DNA from: an uncultured Kiritimatiellota bacterium
GTDB taxonomy: Bacteria > Verrucomicrobiota > Kiritimatiellia > RFP12 > UBA1067
Assembly (NCBI GenBank): GCA_934643865.1
Contig: CAKUCX010000002.1
Location: forward strand, 1-64,000
Reading direction: 5' to 3'
Length of the DNA: 64,000 nt
In this document: positions 8,786 through 17,796 of the stretch, piece by piece
Position numbering within the stretch: the stretch's first letter is position 1
How the letters are laid out: every line of letters begins with the position of its first letter
The notes under the pieces: generated by a model
Databases searched by the model: none
The model's input: the letters and a program-made list of their open reading frames with translations, nothing else
What the model was told of the DNA's origin: nothing
Translations under genes and position numbers: made by a program

Positions 8786-10021
8786 ATGTGGAATAAAGCA
8801 GAGGCTATAGACTCGTTGACGGTGTTTTACGGGACAATAGAACGCACGGTTGAAGACCCCACTACAACCACAAAGACATGGCGAAGGTTATGGATGGGCA
8901 AAGATAAGGAAATGGAGACCGTGTTCTATGCTCAAGATAAGTTAGATGTGGCTGTGGATTATCTGTTACAGAATAAGTCAATCGATGGCAATTTTACGCG
9001 TAGTGGACTTTCAGCGTTAGTAGCAGAGCGCCTAGGTGTTGATTTTATTTCCTCTGCGAATTCTCCAAGGGAAAATGTTGAGACATTGGTGAGTGAACTC
9101 GTCAATAAGAAACCAGAATTGATGAACGTGTACATGGTAATTCATGGTCTCGTGGTGCAACAACGGACAAGTATTGGAGAGTTTGAGTTTATCCCGGCTA
9201 AAGCCTATTCGAGCTTGGGCGTGAAATGTTTTCATCCACAGATGGAAACAAGTATCAAGGAACAGATGTGGCAGAATCAAGATCATGTTAAGGTTCCAGT
9301 TCTAGCGTGTGAAGCAGCAAAAGCTAGGGAGAAAGCATACGCGGAATTCCAATGGCTTGAGAGCGCCGTGAGATTGTTCGTTGATTCTGACTTTTATGAT
9401 ATTGGAATAACGTCCTTCAACTATTCGCATGTTGAGAATTCTCTTGTTACGGCTGAAGATGGGCAGATGCGGGGAACGTCAGCCTCTCTGAAAGGATCGC
9501 CTGTGCCACTTCCGTTTGCACGGGTGTTTGCACCCGGAAATTGTCTATGCCGGGTCATCGATAGGCTGGGACGACAGGAGCGTGATTTGTCGCAACTTCA
9601 GCAGAAAATACGACATGCTGTTTATCTTGGTGGATTATCTGTTAGGGAAACGACTCCTGGCGTGGCGTATTTTCTCTGTGTATCGGCAATGGAAGCATTG
9701 TTTCAGGCAGACACGAGTAAGTACGTTAGCCCTTCAATCGCGCAACAGATCGTTGAGGCGTTTTGTTATCTGATTGCGGACGAGGCAAAGCGTCGTGACG
9801 TGTTTGAACAAATGCGTTCTTTTTATGGTAAACGTTCCGCTTTTGCGCACGGAGGAAAGTCTGAAGTTACTGTCGAGGATGTGCAATTGGTTCGCGCGTA
9901 TCTGCGGGGTGCGATTTTAAAAATGATTGACGATCCGATTCTGTCTAAGTTAAGATCGTCTGAAGACGTGGCTACAAGAGTACGTGATATTAAGTTTGGA
10001 GAGAAGGAGGCGGTGAAATGA
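8786..10021 (+). CDS. HEPN-domain protein (ApeA-type HEPN)
   Basis: A 411-residue cytoplasmic protein. The C-terminal third carries RSAFAH near residue 350, the R-x4-H signature of HEPN ribonucleases, in a helical context like the ApeA-type HEPN of abortive-infection proteins. The N-terminal 250 residues are not recognised. HEPN proteins usually act as RNases that stop growth when a partner senses infection. AGGAGG precedes the ATG, and the stop overlaps the next start (ATGA), so it is coupled to the PHP-SMC gene. DNA is about 45% GC, lower than the helicase genes around it. Family-level call is good; its target is unknown. Confidence 0.7.
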   Translation: MWNKAEAIDSLTVFYGTIERTVEDPTTTTKTWRRLWMGKDKEMETVFYAQDKLDVAVDYLLQNKSIDGNFTRSGLSALVAERLGVDFISSANSPRENVETLVSELVNKKPELMNVYMVIHGLVVQQRTSIGEFEFIPAKAYSSLGVKCFHPQMETSIKEQMWQNQDHVKVPVLACEAAKAREKAYAEFQWLESAVRLFVDSDFYDIGITSFNYSHVENSLVTAEDGQMRGTSASLKGSPVPLPFARVFAPGNCLCRVIDRLGRQERDLSQLQQKIRHAVYLGGLSVRETTPGVAYFLCVSAMEALFQADTSKYVSPSIAQQIVEAFCYLIADEAKRRDVFEQMRSFYGKRSAFAHGGKSEVTVEDVQLVRAYLRGAILKMIDDPILSKLRSSEDVATRVRDIKFGEKEAVK

Positions 10022-12681
10022 AGTATCCGAATGGTTCAGAATGGCGCAAATGGGATTTGCACATTCATACGACGGCTTCGGACGGGAAGGCGACGCCGTC
10101 CGACGTCGTTGAACAGGCACTTGCCGCTGGCGTGAGTGTTATTGCTATTACAGATCACCATACGGCGGCGAATGTCGATGAAGTGAAGAGTTTGGCGAAA
10201 GCCACAGGAGGGCGGCTGTCTGTAATTTCTGGAATTGAATTTCGGACGGAACTTGGTAAAAGTTCAGTTCATATGATTGGTTTGTTTCCAGATGTGTATC
10301 AGGGACAGCTATTGACGGCCTCGGCGTTACATGACCTTGTATTGTGCCCGTTGGGATTGTCGCGTACGGCGATTATTGCCGAGGGTAGAAAGTATTCGGA
10401 TTCGGTTGATGAAGTACAACTCTTTAAGACCGGGATGTTTAAACTGCAGGTCAATTTCCAGACGGCTGCGGAACTTATTCGTAAGTATGGGGGATTGGTG
10501 TCGGTTCATAATGGAACAAAGACGAACGGAATAGATGATCAGATGCGGCATGATGGTCGTGGAATAAGGGATGTGCCCTTATCGGAGAGTTTGGGACCAT
10601 TGAAGGAGGAACTTTTACAAAAGTATGTTGATATTTGTGAAGTGAAAAAATCCGTTGAGGCGCCGTTTTATTTGACTGGATTTGGCCGCGCGTCAATTGT
10701 GGCTTCGGATGCTCATGAAATAAATGAGATCGGGACGAAGCCTGTTTGGATTAAAGCCGATCCTACATTTGATGGTCTACGTCAGATTCTGTTTGAGCCT
10801 GCTGATCGGGTTCGAATTCAGGACGATATGCCAGAACAAAAAGCACCATATCAAACCCTGAGCCATGTTTGCTTGAAAGAAGCCGGTTTTTGGGATCATC
10901 CGCTTCCGCTGAATCCAAGTCTGGTTACCATTATAGGAGGACGTTCTTCCGGCAAGTCAAATCTTCTGTCGGCAATCGCTTGTAAAGTCGGTTACGCTGA
11001 TTTGCAGGCTGGTTACGACAGCGAAGAATCATCCTCATTACGTTTTGTTAAAGATCATCTTTCTGCTGTGAGTGTTGCGTGGGCGGATGGAGTTGAGGGC
11101 CCTGACAAGATGGTTGAGTATTTCCCTCAAGGATATATGATTGGTATTGCGGATAATCCTGGAAGAATTATGCCTATAGTGTGGGACATACTTAAAGAGA
11201 ATCCCGACAATCAACGATTGAGAGAAGAATTTGATCGACAGTTGAATGATTTGAAAAGCACCATTGCGACTGAGTGTTCAAATCTTTTCACTCAACGGGA
11301 AGCACTCCGAAAACTTGATGCAGAAATTAAAGAGAGAGGCGGGATTAAGAGTCATGAACTTGAAGTAAAACGGCTTAGGGATGAAATGTCGCAACTTAAA
11401 AAACAGCATATGAATATGACTGATGATGAGTTGCGCGAATTTGAGGCTTTGCAGGAACAAGAACGCGAACTGCTGGCTAAACTGCAAGAGGTGGATGATG
11501 ATCAGATAGCGTTGAAGTCAATAGAAGATATGCCTGAGATTGATTTCTTCCCAAATATTGACATACCGCTATTCTCTGCTGGTGTCCAAGATAAGATCGA
11601 TAAAAAGATCAGTGAAATTAGACGGCAAGGGCTTGTCGCTTGGCAGAGGTTAGTTTCCGATGTTGGGCAGTCGTTGAAGTCGCAACAAGACCTCTATGTT
11701 AAGAAGCTGAAGGAATTGCGTGAGGGAAACTTGTACAAGAAAGGTGCAGCACATATCGCGGAGAATAGTCAGCTTAAAGCCATTGAGCAACGTATTCGTC
11801 ATGAAGAGGACTTGCTGGCGGACGTCAAGAAGATCGTTGATCGTAAACATGATTTGGCGCAACGAAATCGCACTACGATTGAAAACTTGGCGAGTCATCA
11901 CTATGAGCTTTATAAGGTTTCGTGCAAGTTTGCAGATGCTGTAAAGCTTGAGAAGAACGGGCTTTCCATAGCTGGTAGTGTTGCCATAAGACAAGATGAT
12001 TTGAGTCGGTATATCGACGGTCGTATGACGCGAGTTTCTAAGGAACAAAAAGAGTTATATGATAAGATTCTTGCGCATGACTCTTTCGATGGTGATAAGG
12101 TAAATAGCTTTTTGAATCAGACAATGCAGGGAGCAGTGCAATACAATAAAGATGTTGACGAAAAGACAGTTGTTATTGAGCTCTTGTCGACATGCTGGTT
12201 TAAAGTGAATTACGATATTGTTTATCAAAATGATCGACTATCGCAAATGTCACCAGGCAAGCGCTCCTTTGTTATTTTGCAGCTCTTGCTCGAATTTAGC
12301 AACAAGAAATGTCCTATTCTCATTGATCAACCGGAGGATAATCTTGATAACCGCGCAATCTTCAGGGACCTTGTGACATATCTACGCGCCAAGAAAAGGG
12401 AACGTCAGATCATTCTAGTGACGCACAATCCCAATGTTGTTGTTGGAGCTGATGCGGAGCAGGTGATTGTTGCTAATCAGCATGGTAACGATAGCGTTAA
12501 TGCAGACAATATGCGATTTGCATATGTTTCTGGTTCGTTGGAAGCGTCGTGGCCGAAAATTTCGCCGACAGCGCCAATACTTGAGTCGCAGGGCATCCGT
12601 GAGCATGTTTGCGAGATTCTTGAAGGCGGTGAAGACGCCTTTAGAAAGAGGGAATCCAAGTATGGCTTGTGGCACAAGTGA
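10018..12681 (+). CDS. PHP domain-SMC-like ATPase (Ppl/TrlF-like defence protein)
   Basis: 887 residues. The N-terminus is a PHP phosphoesterase: DLHIHTTASDG (13-23), ITDHHT and SGIEF provide metal ligands. An SMC/RecN-type ATPase follows: Walker A GGRSSGKS near 308, long charged coiled-coil segments (about 410-650), signature MSPGKR and Walker B ILIDQPEDNLD near 766, then a switch region LVTHNPN. This PHP plus SMC layout matches the single-gene Ppl defence protein and the TrlF family of AAA-like ATPases. The ATPase probably senses or loads DNA and licenses the PHP nuclease or phosphatase. It starts within the stop of the HEPN gene and is followed at once by the reverse transcriptase. Confidence 0.8.
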   Translation: MKYPNGSEWRKWDLHIHTTASDGKATPSDVVEQALAAGVSVIAITDHHTAANVDEVKSLAKATGGRLSVISGIEFRTELGKSSVHMIGLFPDVYQGQLLTASALHDLVLCPLGLSRTAIIAEGRKYSDSVDEVQLFKTGMFKLQVNFQTAAELIRKYGGLVSVHNGTKTNGIDDQMRHDGRGIRDVPLSESLGPLKEELLQKYVDICEVKKSVEAPFYLTGFGRASIVASDAHEINEIGTKPVWIKADPTFDGLRQILFEPADRVRIQDDMPEQKAPYQTLSHVCLKEAGFWDHPLPLNPSLVTIIGGRSSGKSNLLSAIACKVGYADLQAGYDSEESSSLRFVKDHLSAVSVAWADGVEGPDKMVEYFPQGYMIGIADNPGRIMPIVWDILKENPDNQRLREEFDRQLNDLKSTIATECSNLFTQREALRKLDAEIKERGGIKSHELEVKRLRDEMSQLKKQHMNMTDDELREFEALQEQERELLAKLQEVDDDQIALKSIEDMPEIDFFPNIDIPLFSAGVQDKIDKKISEIRRQGLVAWQRLVSDVGQSLKSQQDLYVKKLKELREGNLYKKGAAHIAENSQLKAIEQRIRHEEDLLADVKKIVDRKHDLAQRNRTTIENLASHHYELYKVSCKFADAVKLEKNGLSIAGSVAIRQDDLSRYIDGRMTRVSKEQKELYDKILAHDSFDGDKVNSFLNQTMQGAVQYNKDVDEKTVVIELLSTCWFKVNYDIVYQNDRLSQMSPGKRSFVILQLLLEFSNKKCPILIDQPEDNLDNRAIFRDLVTYLRAKKRERQIILVTHNPNVVVGADAEQVIVANQHGNDSVNADNMRFAYVSGSLEASWPKISPTAPILESQGIREHVCEILEGGEDAFRKRESKYGLWHK

Positions 12682-12696
12682 GGAAGTTTGTTGGTT

Positions 12697-14202
12697 ATGA
12701 CTGTGCTTGAATTGTCAAATGAAAAGGCGTTGCAGTTCTTTATGGATCCGCAGAGTTACGGATCTACGGAGTTGCCGCCTTATTTTGATTTTTCAAGGAC
12801 TTTGAATGTTGCTGAGTCATATATTGGACGCGTACGGGTTTCAAAGACACTTCTGCGCAAGGCGAGTGACGTTGAGGGGGTGAATTATACCCTCGTGGAT
12901 AATAAAGATGGCAAATATGCATGGCGACCGTTGCAATTTATTCATCCATTTCTCTATGCAAAACTTTGCCATGAGATAACTGCACCCGAAAATTGGGTCT
13001 TAATTTGTTCCAGATTCAAAGAGTTCGCTGGGATTCCGGCTATTCGATGCGCAAGTTATCCGTTGGTTAAGACTGTGAAGCCAAAAATCAAGGCGGAACA
13101 GATCCTTGGCTGGTGGTCGAAGTTTGAGCAAGAATCGTTGGTGTCGGCGATGCGATATCGTTCCATGATTGTTACAGATGTGACAGATTGCTATGGCTCA
13201 ATTTATACGCATTCAATCGCTTGGGCATTACATGGAAAGGACGTTGCGAAGCAGAACAGGGATGGCTCTTTGCTCGGTAATACGATAGATCGGTATATTC
13301 GTGCCATGCGATATGGCCAGACGAATGGCATCCCGCAGGGGTCAGTGTTGATGGATTTTATAGCTGAGATCGTTCTAGGAAGCATTGATGAGTGCCTCTA
13401 TAAGAAACTGGAAGAGGAGAATATTCACGGATATGAGATACTGAGATATCGTGATGATTATCGCATTTTTGTCAACGATACTTCGATCGGCGAAAAGGTC
13501 TTAAAGACATTGACGATTGTTCTTGCTGAATATGGCATGCGGCTCAATTCGGCGAAAACAAAGATGTCTGTCGATATAGTACGGGATTCGGTTAAGGCCG
13601 ATAAGGTTGCCTGGTTCTCGATTGAAAAGAATTATGAAACGTTGACAGCGGAAAAGAAGTTGTTGCTGCTATACGATCATGCGTCACGGTTCCCCAACGC
13701 GGGCAGTGTGATGAAACCATTGGTTGATCTGCCAGAGGCGATTAAGTCTGCCTACTTTGGTGATCGGAATCAGATATCGGCCTGTATATCAATCGCGACG
13801 GAGTTGGCCTATCGTAATCCACGTTGTTATCAATTGTGCATGGCTGTTGTGGCTCAGTTGTTGGACAGAATGGATGTTGTGACGCGCAGAGAAGTCGCAG
13901 GGGACATCTTGACTAAGTTTGGCCATTTGCCGAATACTGGTAGCTTGCAACTGTGGCTTCAGAGAATTATGATTCCATGTGGAATATCTCTGGATTATCC
14001 TGAGGCGCTGTGTAAACGTGTTGAGAATGTGCCATGTAAGATATGGGAGAATGGATGGCTGGTAGAAGAGCCGGAGCTCGCTAATGCATTGGAAAGTGCG
14101 GAGATTGTGAACAATGAAGTTTTGCGTAACATCAATCCAACGATGTCGGATGATGAGATCAATCTCTTCATCATGCATTATCAGGAAAATTATCAGGGAT
14201 AA
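12697..14202 (+). CDS. Defence-type reverse transcriptase (unknown-group/Abi-like)
   Basis: About 500 residues. RT motifs in order: TDVTDCYGSIY (palm A), NGIPQGSVLMDFIAE (fingers/palm B-like) and RYRDDY near residue 251 (motif C, YxDD with both catalytic Asp). A helical C-terminal region of about 200 residues follows, as in Abi/UG RTs; no maturase or endonuclease domain is seen. Start choice is uncertain: ATG 12697 is used here, but TTG 12691 or 12688 lies closer to AGGA (12681-12684). Only a few bases separate it from the PHP-SMC gene, leaving no room for a retron-type or DRT2-type upstream RNA. I cannot assign it to a named DRT class. Confidence 0.75.
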   Translation: MTVLELSNEKALQFFMDPQSYGSTELPPYFDFSRTLNVAESYIGRVRVSKTLLRKASDVEGVNYTLVDNKDGKYAWRPLQFIHPFLYAKLCHEITAPENWVLICSRFKEFAGIPAIRCASYPLVKTVKPKIKAEQILGWWSKFEQESLVSAMRYRSMIVTDVTDCYGSIYTHSIAWALHGKDVAKQNRDGSLLGNTIDRYIRAMRYGQTNGIPQGSVLMDFIAEIVLGSIDECLYKKLEEENIHGYEILRYRDDYRIFVNDTSIGEKVLKTLTIVLAEYGMRLNSAKTKMSVDIVRDSVKADKVAWFSIEKNYETLTAEKKLLLLYDHASRFPNAGSVMKPLVDLPEAIKSAYFGDRNQISACISIATELAYRNPRCYQLCMAVVAQLLDRMDVVTRREVAGDILTKFGHLPNTGSLQLWLQRIMIPCGISLDYPEALCKRVENVPCKIWENGWLVEEPELANALESAEIVNNEVLRNINPTMSDDEINLFIMHYQENYQG

Positions 14203-14220
14203 GTTTCAGAGGGGATTAAC

Positions 14221-14892
14221 ATGCGAAAATTTCGTAAAGGAATAAATCTGGAAGCGAGAATCAAATCGCTGGAGTTGACAAGGCGTTGGCTTGTGTTATG
14301 TGGTGGCTTACTGTCGTTGTTTGGTCTATCTCTTGGCGGTATGCTTTACAATGGATACTGCTTGTTGAAGGAGCGTGAAGCGGAGTTGAGGTCGGATTTT
14401 TCAAGGGTCACGATGGAATATATTTCGGCGACAAATGATTTGGCGGCGGTGCGAGCGGAGAGTCAATCTACGGCAATGACGGTCGCAAAGAAATGCGAAG
14501 AGCTGACGGGGCTGTGTTCTGAGATTGTGAGAAAAGCAGAAACAGCGAATGAGCTGGTGGAAGAGATCGGGTCGGATTGTCGTCTTGCACAAGACATGAT
14601 TCGTAATCTTGATGAGTATGTTGCCAAGAGCTTAAAGACGTCTCCGCAAAGGTTTACAGTTGATGTGTCAGGGACCATGGCAAAATGTACGCTTGTTGAT
14701 GGTGTTGGCGTTCCATATTCAAGAACGGTGGCGGGGACGAGGGCAAACGCGTTGGTTGTTGTTCCTTCTGGATGTGTCTGCGTTGTGAGGCTTTCTGGGA
14801 AGATGTGTCGTGTCAGAATTCAATCTAAGATTCGCGACCGTGTTATTGTGGAGAATGGCGGTAAGATGGGTAAGGTTGAGTACTTTGATTAA
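14221..14892 (+). CDS. Membrane-anchored coiled-coil protein of the RT cassette
   Basis: 223 residues. One hydrophobic segment (about 23-47) follows a basic N-terminus. Then comes a charged helical stretch (about 50-140, coiled coil likely) and a beta-rich C-terminal domain (about 143-223). No known domain is recognised. A strong AGAGGGG site precedes the ATG and only 18 bases separate it from the reverse transcriptase stop, so it belongs to the same unit. Membrane proteins next to defence RTs or HEPN proteins often act as effectors or sensors; that role is inference. The 72-base gap after it (14893-14964) shows no gene. Confidence 0.65.
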   Translation: MRKFRKGINLEARIKSLELTRRWLVLCGGLLSLFGLSLGGMLYNGYCLLKEREAELRSDFSRVTMEYISATNDLAAVRAESQSTAMTVAKKCEELTGLCSEIVRKAETANELVEEIGSDCRLAQDMIRNLDEYVAKSLKTSPQRFTVDVSGTMAKCTLVDGVGVPYSRTVAGTRANALVVVPSGCVCVVRLSGKMCRVRIQSKIRDRVIVENGGKMGKVEYFD

Positions 14893-14964
14893 GACAGAAA
14901 AGGCAAGCGTATGGTAATCCGCGGACATTGATAGTACTCGGGAGAAGAGAGCGGTTTAGACAAC

Positions 14965-16113
14965 ATGAAGACGCAAACGGCAACAGTAAAGATGACGAAA
15001 GCCACCATGAAGCGGCTGAAGGGCTTTGATTACAAGAAGCTCTATTTCTACATGGTGACGCTGAAACGCCGGAAAGGCCTGCGGCCATTTTGCGAGATTA
15101 CGAAGGTGAAAGAGCCGCCAAAAGACGCAAAGGGAAGACCGCGCTATCTAATCGCCAACGAGTTGACCGAGGCTTTTTCGCGTGTGATCAGCGAGTTTCA
15201 CACGAAGTGGTGGGGTATTTGGCCGATCGAATGCTTCATTATCATGCCCGATCATCTTCACCTACTGATCCACATCAAAGATACTGGCGATCAGATGGCG
15301 CTTGGGAAGTATGTTTACCAGTTGATGAAGGCGCTTGCGGTGGAATACTGGCGCTTGACGGGGCAGGATGTGGCCGGACGGGGCCGGCCACACAACACTC
15401 TTATCGAAGAGAAAGGGGGCTCTTTTAATCAGAGTGGTGTGTTGCCCGCTCCATCGTGCAACATTCCCCAGCCCGCTCCATCGGGCAACACCTTCCAGTC
15501 CGCTCCATCGGGCAACAATGCGAAGCTCGCCCCCATCTTCGAGCGCGATTGGCATGATTGGATTGTTAAGAAAGACGGGCAGCTTGCGGCCTTTACGCGC
15601 TACATTCGCGAAAACCCCGAGCGGGCTTGGCTCAGGCAACAGAACCGGCAGTATTTCGGCACGGTTCTGAAAGTTTCCTTTCTCGGGCGTGAGTGGTTCG
15701 CCTACGGCAATCTGGCGATTCTTGAGTTGCCGGTCTTGAAGGCAGTGAAGGGCCATCGCGCCACGAAGCCTGGTTCGCCCGAATGGCAGGCGCTCGTTGA
15801 TGAATGTGCGCGCATCGGGCCGGGCGGCGCAGGCGTGGGCACGTTCATGAGCCCGCTGGAGAAAGAATGCGGCAACGCCATCGCCGCAGCCGGCGGCAAG
15901 TGGGTGGTCCTCTCGCCTGAGGGCTTCCATGAACGTTGGCATCCAGTGCGGCAATACGAAAAGTATTGCGCCGAAGGGCGAATGCTCTTCCTCTCGCTTT
16001 ATCCGGTGATGGATCGCCAGCCGACCAAGCAGGAGCTTTACCATCGCTGCCACGAGATGGGTGATATCGCGGTGGCAGGGCTAGGTGGTAGTGACTGCGG
16101 AAATGTTGTATAA
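14965..16113 (+). CDS. REP-associated tyrosine transposase (RAYT, Y1/HUH family)
   Basis: 382 residues. The HUH motif MPDHLHLLIH is near residues 94-103 and the catalytic Tyr lies in YIRENPERAW near 213, which defines a Y1 single-strand transposase domain of RAYT type. A C-terminal extension of about 150 residues follows. RAYTs mobilise or maintain short REP hairpins; the same hairpins occur in this gene and in two neighbouring defence genes. The insertion of about 148 bases (15369-15516) lies between the HUH motif and the Tyr helix and adds a Pro/Ala/Ser-rich loop containing three PAPS repeats. Motifs on both sides are intact, so the enzyme may still work. No clear ribosome site is present. 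GC is higher than the cassette before it. Confidence 0.8.
   Translation: MKTQTATVKMTKATMKRLKGFDYKKLYFYMVTLKRRKGLRPFCEITKVKEPPKDAKGRPRYLIANELTEAFSRVISEFHTKWWGIWPIECFIIMPDHLHLLIHIKDTGDQMALGKYVYQLMKALAVEYWRLTGQDVAGRGRPHNTLIEEKGGSFNQSGVLPAPSCNIPQPAPSGNTFQSAPSGNNAKLAPIFERDWHDWIVKKDGQLAAFTRYIRENPERAWLRQQNRQYFGTVLKVSFLGREWFAYGNLAILELPVLKAVKGHRATKPGSPEWQALVDECARIGPGGAGVGTFMSPLEKECGNAIAAAGGKWVVLSPEGFHERWHPVRQYEKYCAEGRMLFLSLYPVMDRQPTKQELYHRCHEMGDIAVAGLGGSDCGNVV
15369..15516. repeat. REPIN plus tandem REP units inside the transposase gene
   Basis: Left REP 15369-15392: TGTGGCCGG, loop ACGGGG, CCGGCCACA, tail ACAACACTC. Inverted REP 15441-15462: GTTGCCCG-CTCCAT-CGTGCAAC with head GAGTG. Two more CTCCAT hairpins follow (stems at 15471-15486 and about 15498-15513) at an exact 27-base period, giving repeated xPAPSGN nonapeptides. 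The left unit is read in a different frame from the copies at 3412 and 8330. Confidence 0.85.
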
Positions 16114-16114
16114 T
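16107..16114 (+). promoter_or_regulatory. Promoter at the end of the transposase gene
   Basis: TGTATAAT overlaps the transposase stop codon; ACGGAGG and ATG 16131 follow. It would let the AlbA_2 gene and the helicase genes after it be transcribed independently of the upstream cassette. Confidence 0.5.
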
Positions 16115-16130
16115 TTTAACGGAGGCTCTT

Positions 16131-17786
16131 ATGTCATTACCAGTAAACATTGACGACCTGATCAACCACCGCAAGGTGGAGTGGGCTCGTATCGAGTACA
16201 AGGAAGGGTGGAATCCAGAGCGGATTGTCCACACGATCTGCGCTTTTGCCAATGACATCGATAACTGGGGCGGCGGATATGTCATTATCGGCATTGCCGA
16301 GGAAAACGGGCGTCCCGTGTTCCCGGTAAAGGGGATTGGGCCGAATGAGGTGGATCATATTCAGAAGGAGTTGCTGAACGTCTGTCATCTCATCGAGCCG
16401 GTCTATATGCCGGTCGTCGAGCCGTGCGTGTACGAGGGCAAGCATCTACTGATCGTCTGGGTGCCGGGTGGGTGTGAGCGTCCGTATAAATGCCCAGAGC
16501 ATATTGTCAAGGACGTCAAGTCGCCAAAGGCTTACTATATCCGCAAACTAGCGAGCACCGTCAAGGCGACACGTCAGGACGAGAAAGAACTCTTTGAGCT
16601 GACTGGGGATGTGCCGTTTGATGACCGCCCGAATGTTCATGCCGACATTACCGACCTCAAGATGAATCTGCTGGTCGAGTATCTACATGAGGTCGGAAGT
16701 GATCTCGCGAGCAATGCCGAGGACATGTCGGTCGCCGATGTAGCCCGTAACATGCAGATTGCGGCCGGACCGGCTGAATGCTTCAAGCCGAAGAATGTGG
16801 GACTTATGTTCTTCAATCCGCATCCTGAGAATTTCTTCCGTTGCGCATGGATTGATGTCGTTGACAAACCAGATCCGACCGGCGAGGGTATGGTCGAGCA
16901 AACGTTCCGGGGGCCGCTTCATGTGCAGCTCCGCTCGGCGCTTGACTACATCAGGAACCGCTTTCTGCGTGAAAAGATATTCAAATACGATGATCGGCCA
17001 GAGGCTGGCCGATTCTGGAACTACCCCTATCGTGCCATCGAAGAGGTGCTTGCAAACGCCGTCTATCACAAGTCGTATCGAATTGCAGAGCCTATTACCG
17101 TCGTGGTGACACCCGAGGCGATGACGATTTCAAGTCTGCCCGGGCCAGAACGGTCAATAACGGATGCCGATCTCGCTGCTTGTCGTATGATTGGCCTCCA
17201 CTATCGCAACCGTCGTATCGGAGACTTCCTCAAGGAACTCGACCTGGTTGAAGGGCGTAATACGGGCATTCCTGTTGTCGTGAATGTCATGCGTGAGAAC
17301 GGGTCGCCGCCGCCAGTCTTTTCGTCTCCCGAAAATCGAGATTGGCTCACCGTCACGTTGCCGGTCAATCCTCATTTCTGTGAAATGGAGAGTTCCATTT
17401 CACAGAGAACTGCATTGAAAACTGCATTAACTTCGCATAGAGAAACAAACAACGATAATGACGAAGAAAGTGGTGAATTGGCGGATCATGGGCGCATTGC
17501 CGAAGTTATGACGGCTGAAGAGGAGTTGGAGCATATAAAAGTTGCGCTGAAAACTGCGCTGAAAACTGCGCTGATACACCGCCCTGCCAAGGTAGTTGAA
17601 AGAATGGGAATTTTGCTACAACAATTGCTTAGGGATAAAGATATCACGATCGTTGCGTTGGCGAGTTTTCTTGGTGCTTCCAGGAGAACTGTTCAGGAGG
17701 ATATTGCCGTTTTGAAGAACCTCAAGGTTCTAAATCGCATCGGCCCAGACAATGGTGGTGAATGGGTTGTTCTTCTCCGTTTCTGA
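16131..17786 (+). CDS. AlbA_2 (Schlafen-type) ATP-binding regulator with C-terminal HTH
   Basis: 551 residues. The N-terminus (about 15-140) fits the AlbA_2/AAA_4 domain: VEWARIEYKEGWNPE and the glycine-rich GGGYVIIGIAEENG. The middle (about 280-420) resembles the RecG-like ATP-binding C-terminal module found with it (RAIEEVLANAVYHKSY, GRNTGIPVVVNVM). The last 70 residues form a winged helix (SFLGASRRTVQEDIAVLKNL). Such proteins are usually regulators, and several sit in DISARM- and BREX-like loci. Two low-complexity KTALKTAL stretches are encoded by 12-base tandem repeats, which may vary in number. The stop overlaps the ribosome site of the DUF1998 helicase gene, so the two are coupled. Confidence 0.75.
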   Translation: MSLPVNIDDLINHRKVEWARIEYKEGWNPERIVHTICAFANDIDNWGGGYVIIGIAEENGRPVFPVKGIGPNEVDHIQKELLNVCHLIEPVYMPVVEPCVYEGKHLLIVWVPGGCERPYKCPEHIVKDVKSPKAYYIRKLASTVKATRQDEKELFELTGDVPFDDRPNVHADITDLKMNLLVEYLHEVGSDLASNAEDMSVADVARNMQIAAGPAECFKPKNVGLMFFNPHPENFFRCAWIDVVDKPDPTGEGMVEQTFRGPLHVQLRSALDYIRNRFLREKIFKYDDRPEAGRFWNYPYRAIEEVLANAVYHKSYRIAEPITVVVTPEAMTISSLPGPERSITDADLAACRMIGLHYRNRRIGDFLKELDLVEGRNTGIPVVVNVMRENGSPPPVFSSPENRDWLTVTLPVNPHFCEMESSISQRTALKTALTSHRETNNDNDEESGELADHGRIAEVMTAEEELEHIKVALKTALKTALIHRPAKVVERMGILLQQLLRDKDITIVALASFLGASRRTVQEDIAVLKNLKVLNRIGPDNGGEWVVLLRF

Positions 17787-17796
17787 GGTGACTAAC

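Noticed and set aside
12682..14964. Retron or DRT2-type template RNA next to the reverse transcriptase
   Set aside because: Gaps before and after the gene are too short, and no paired msr/msd-like structure is visible.
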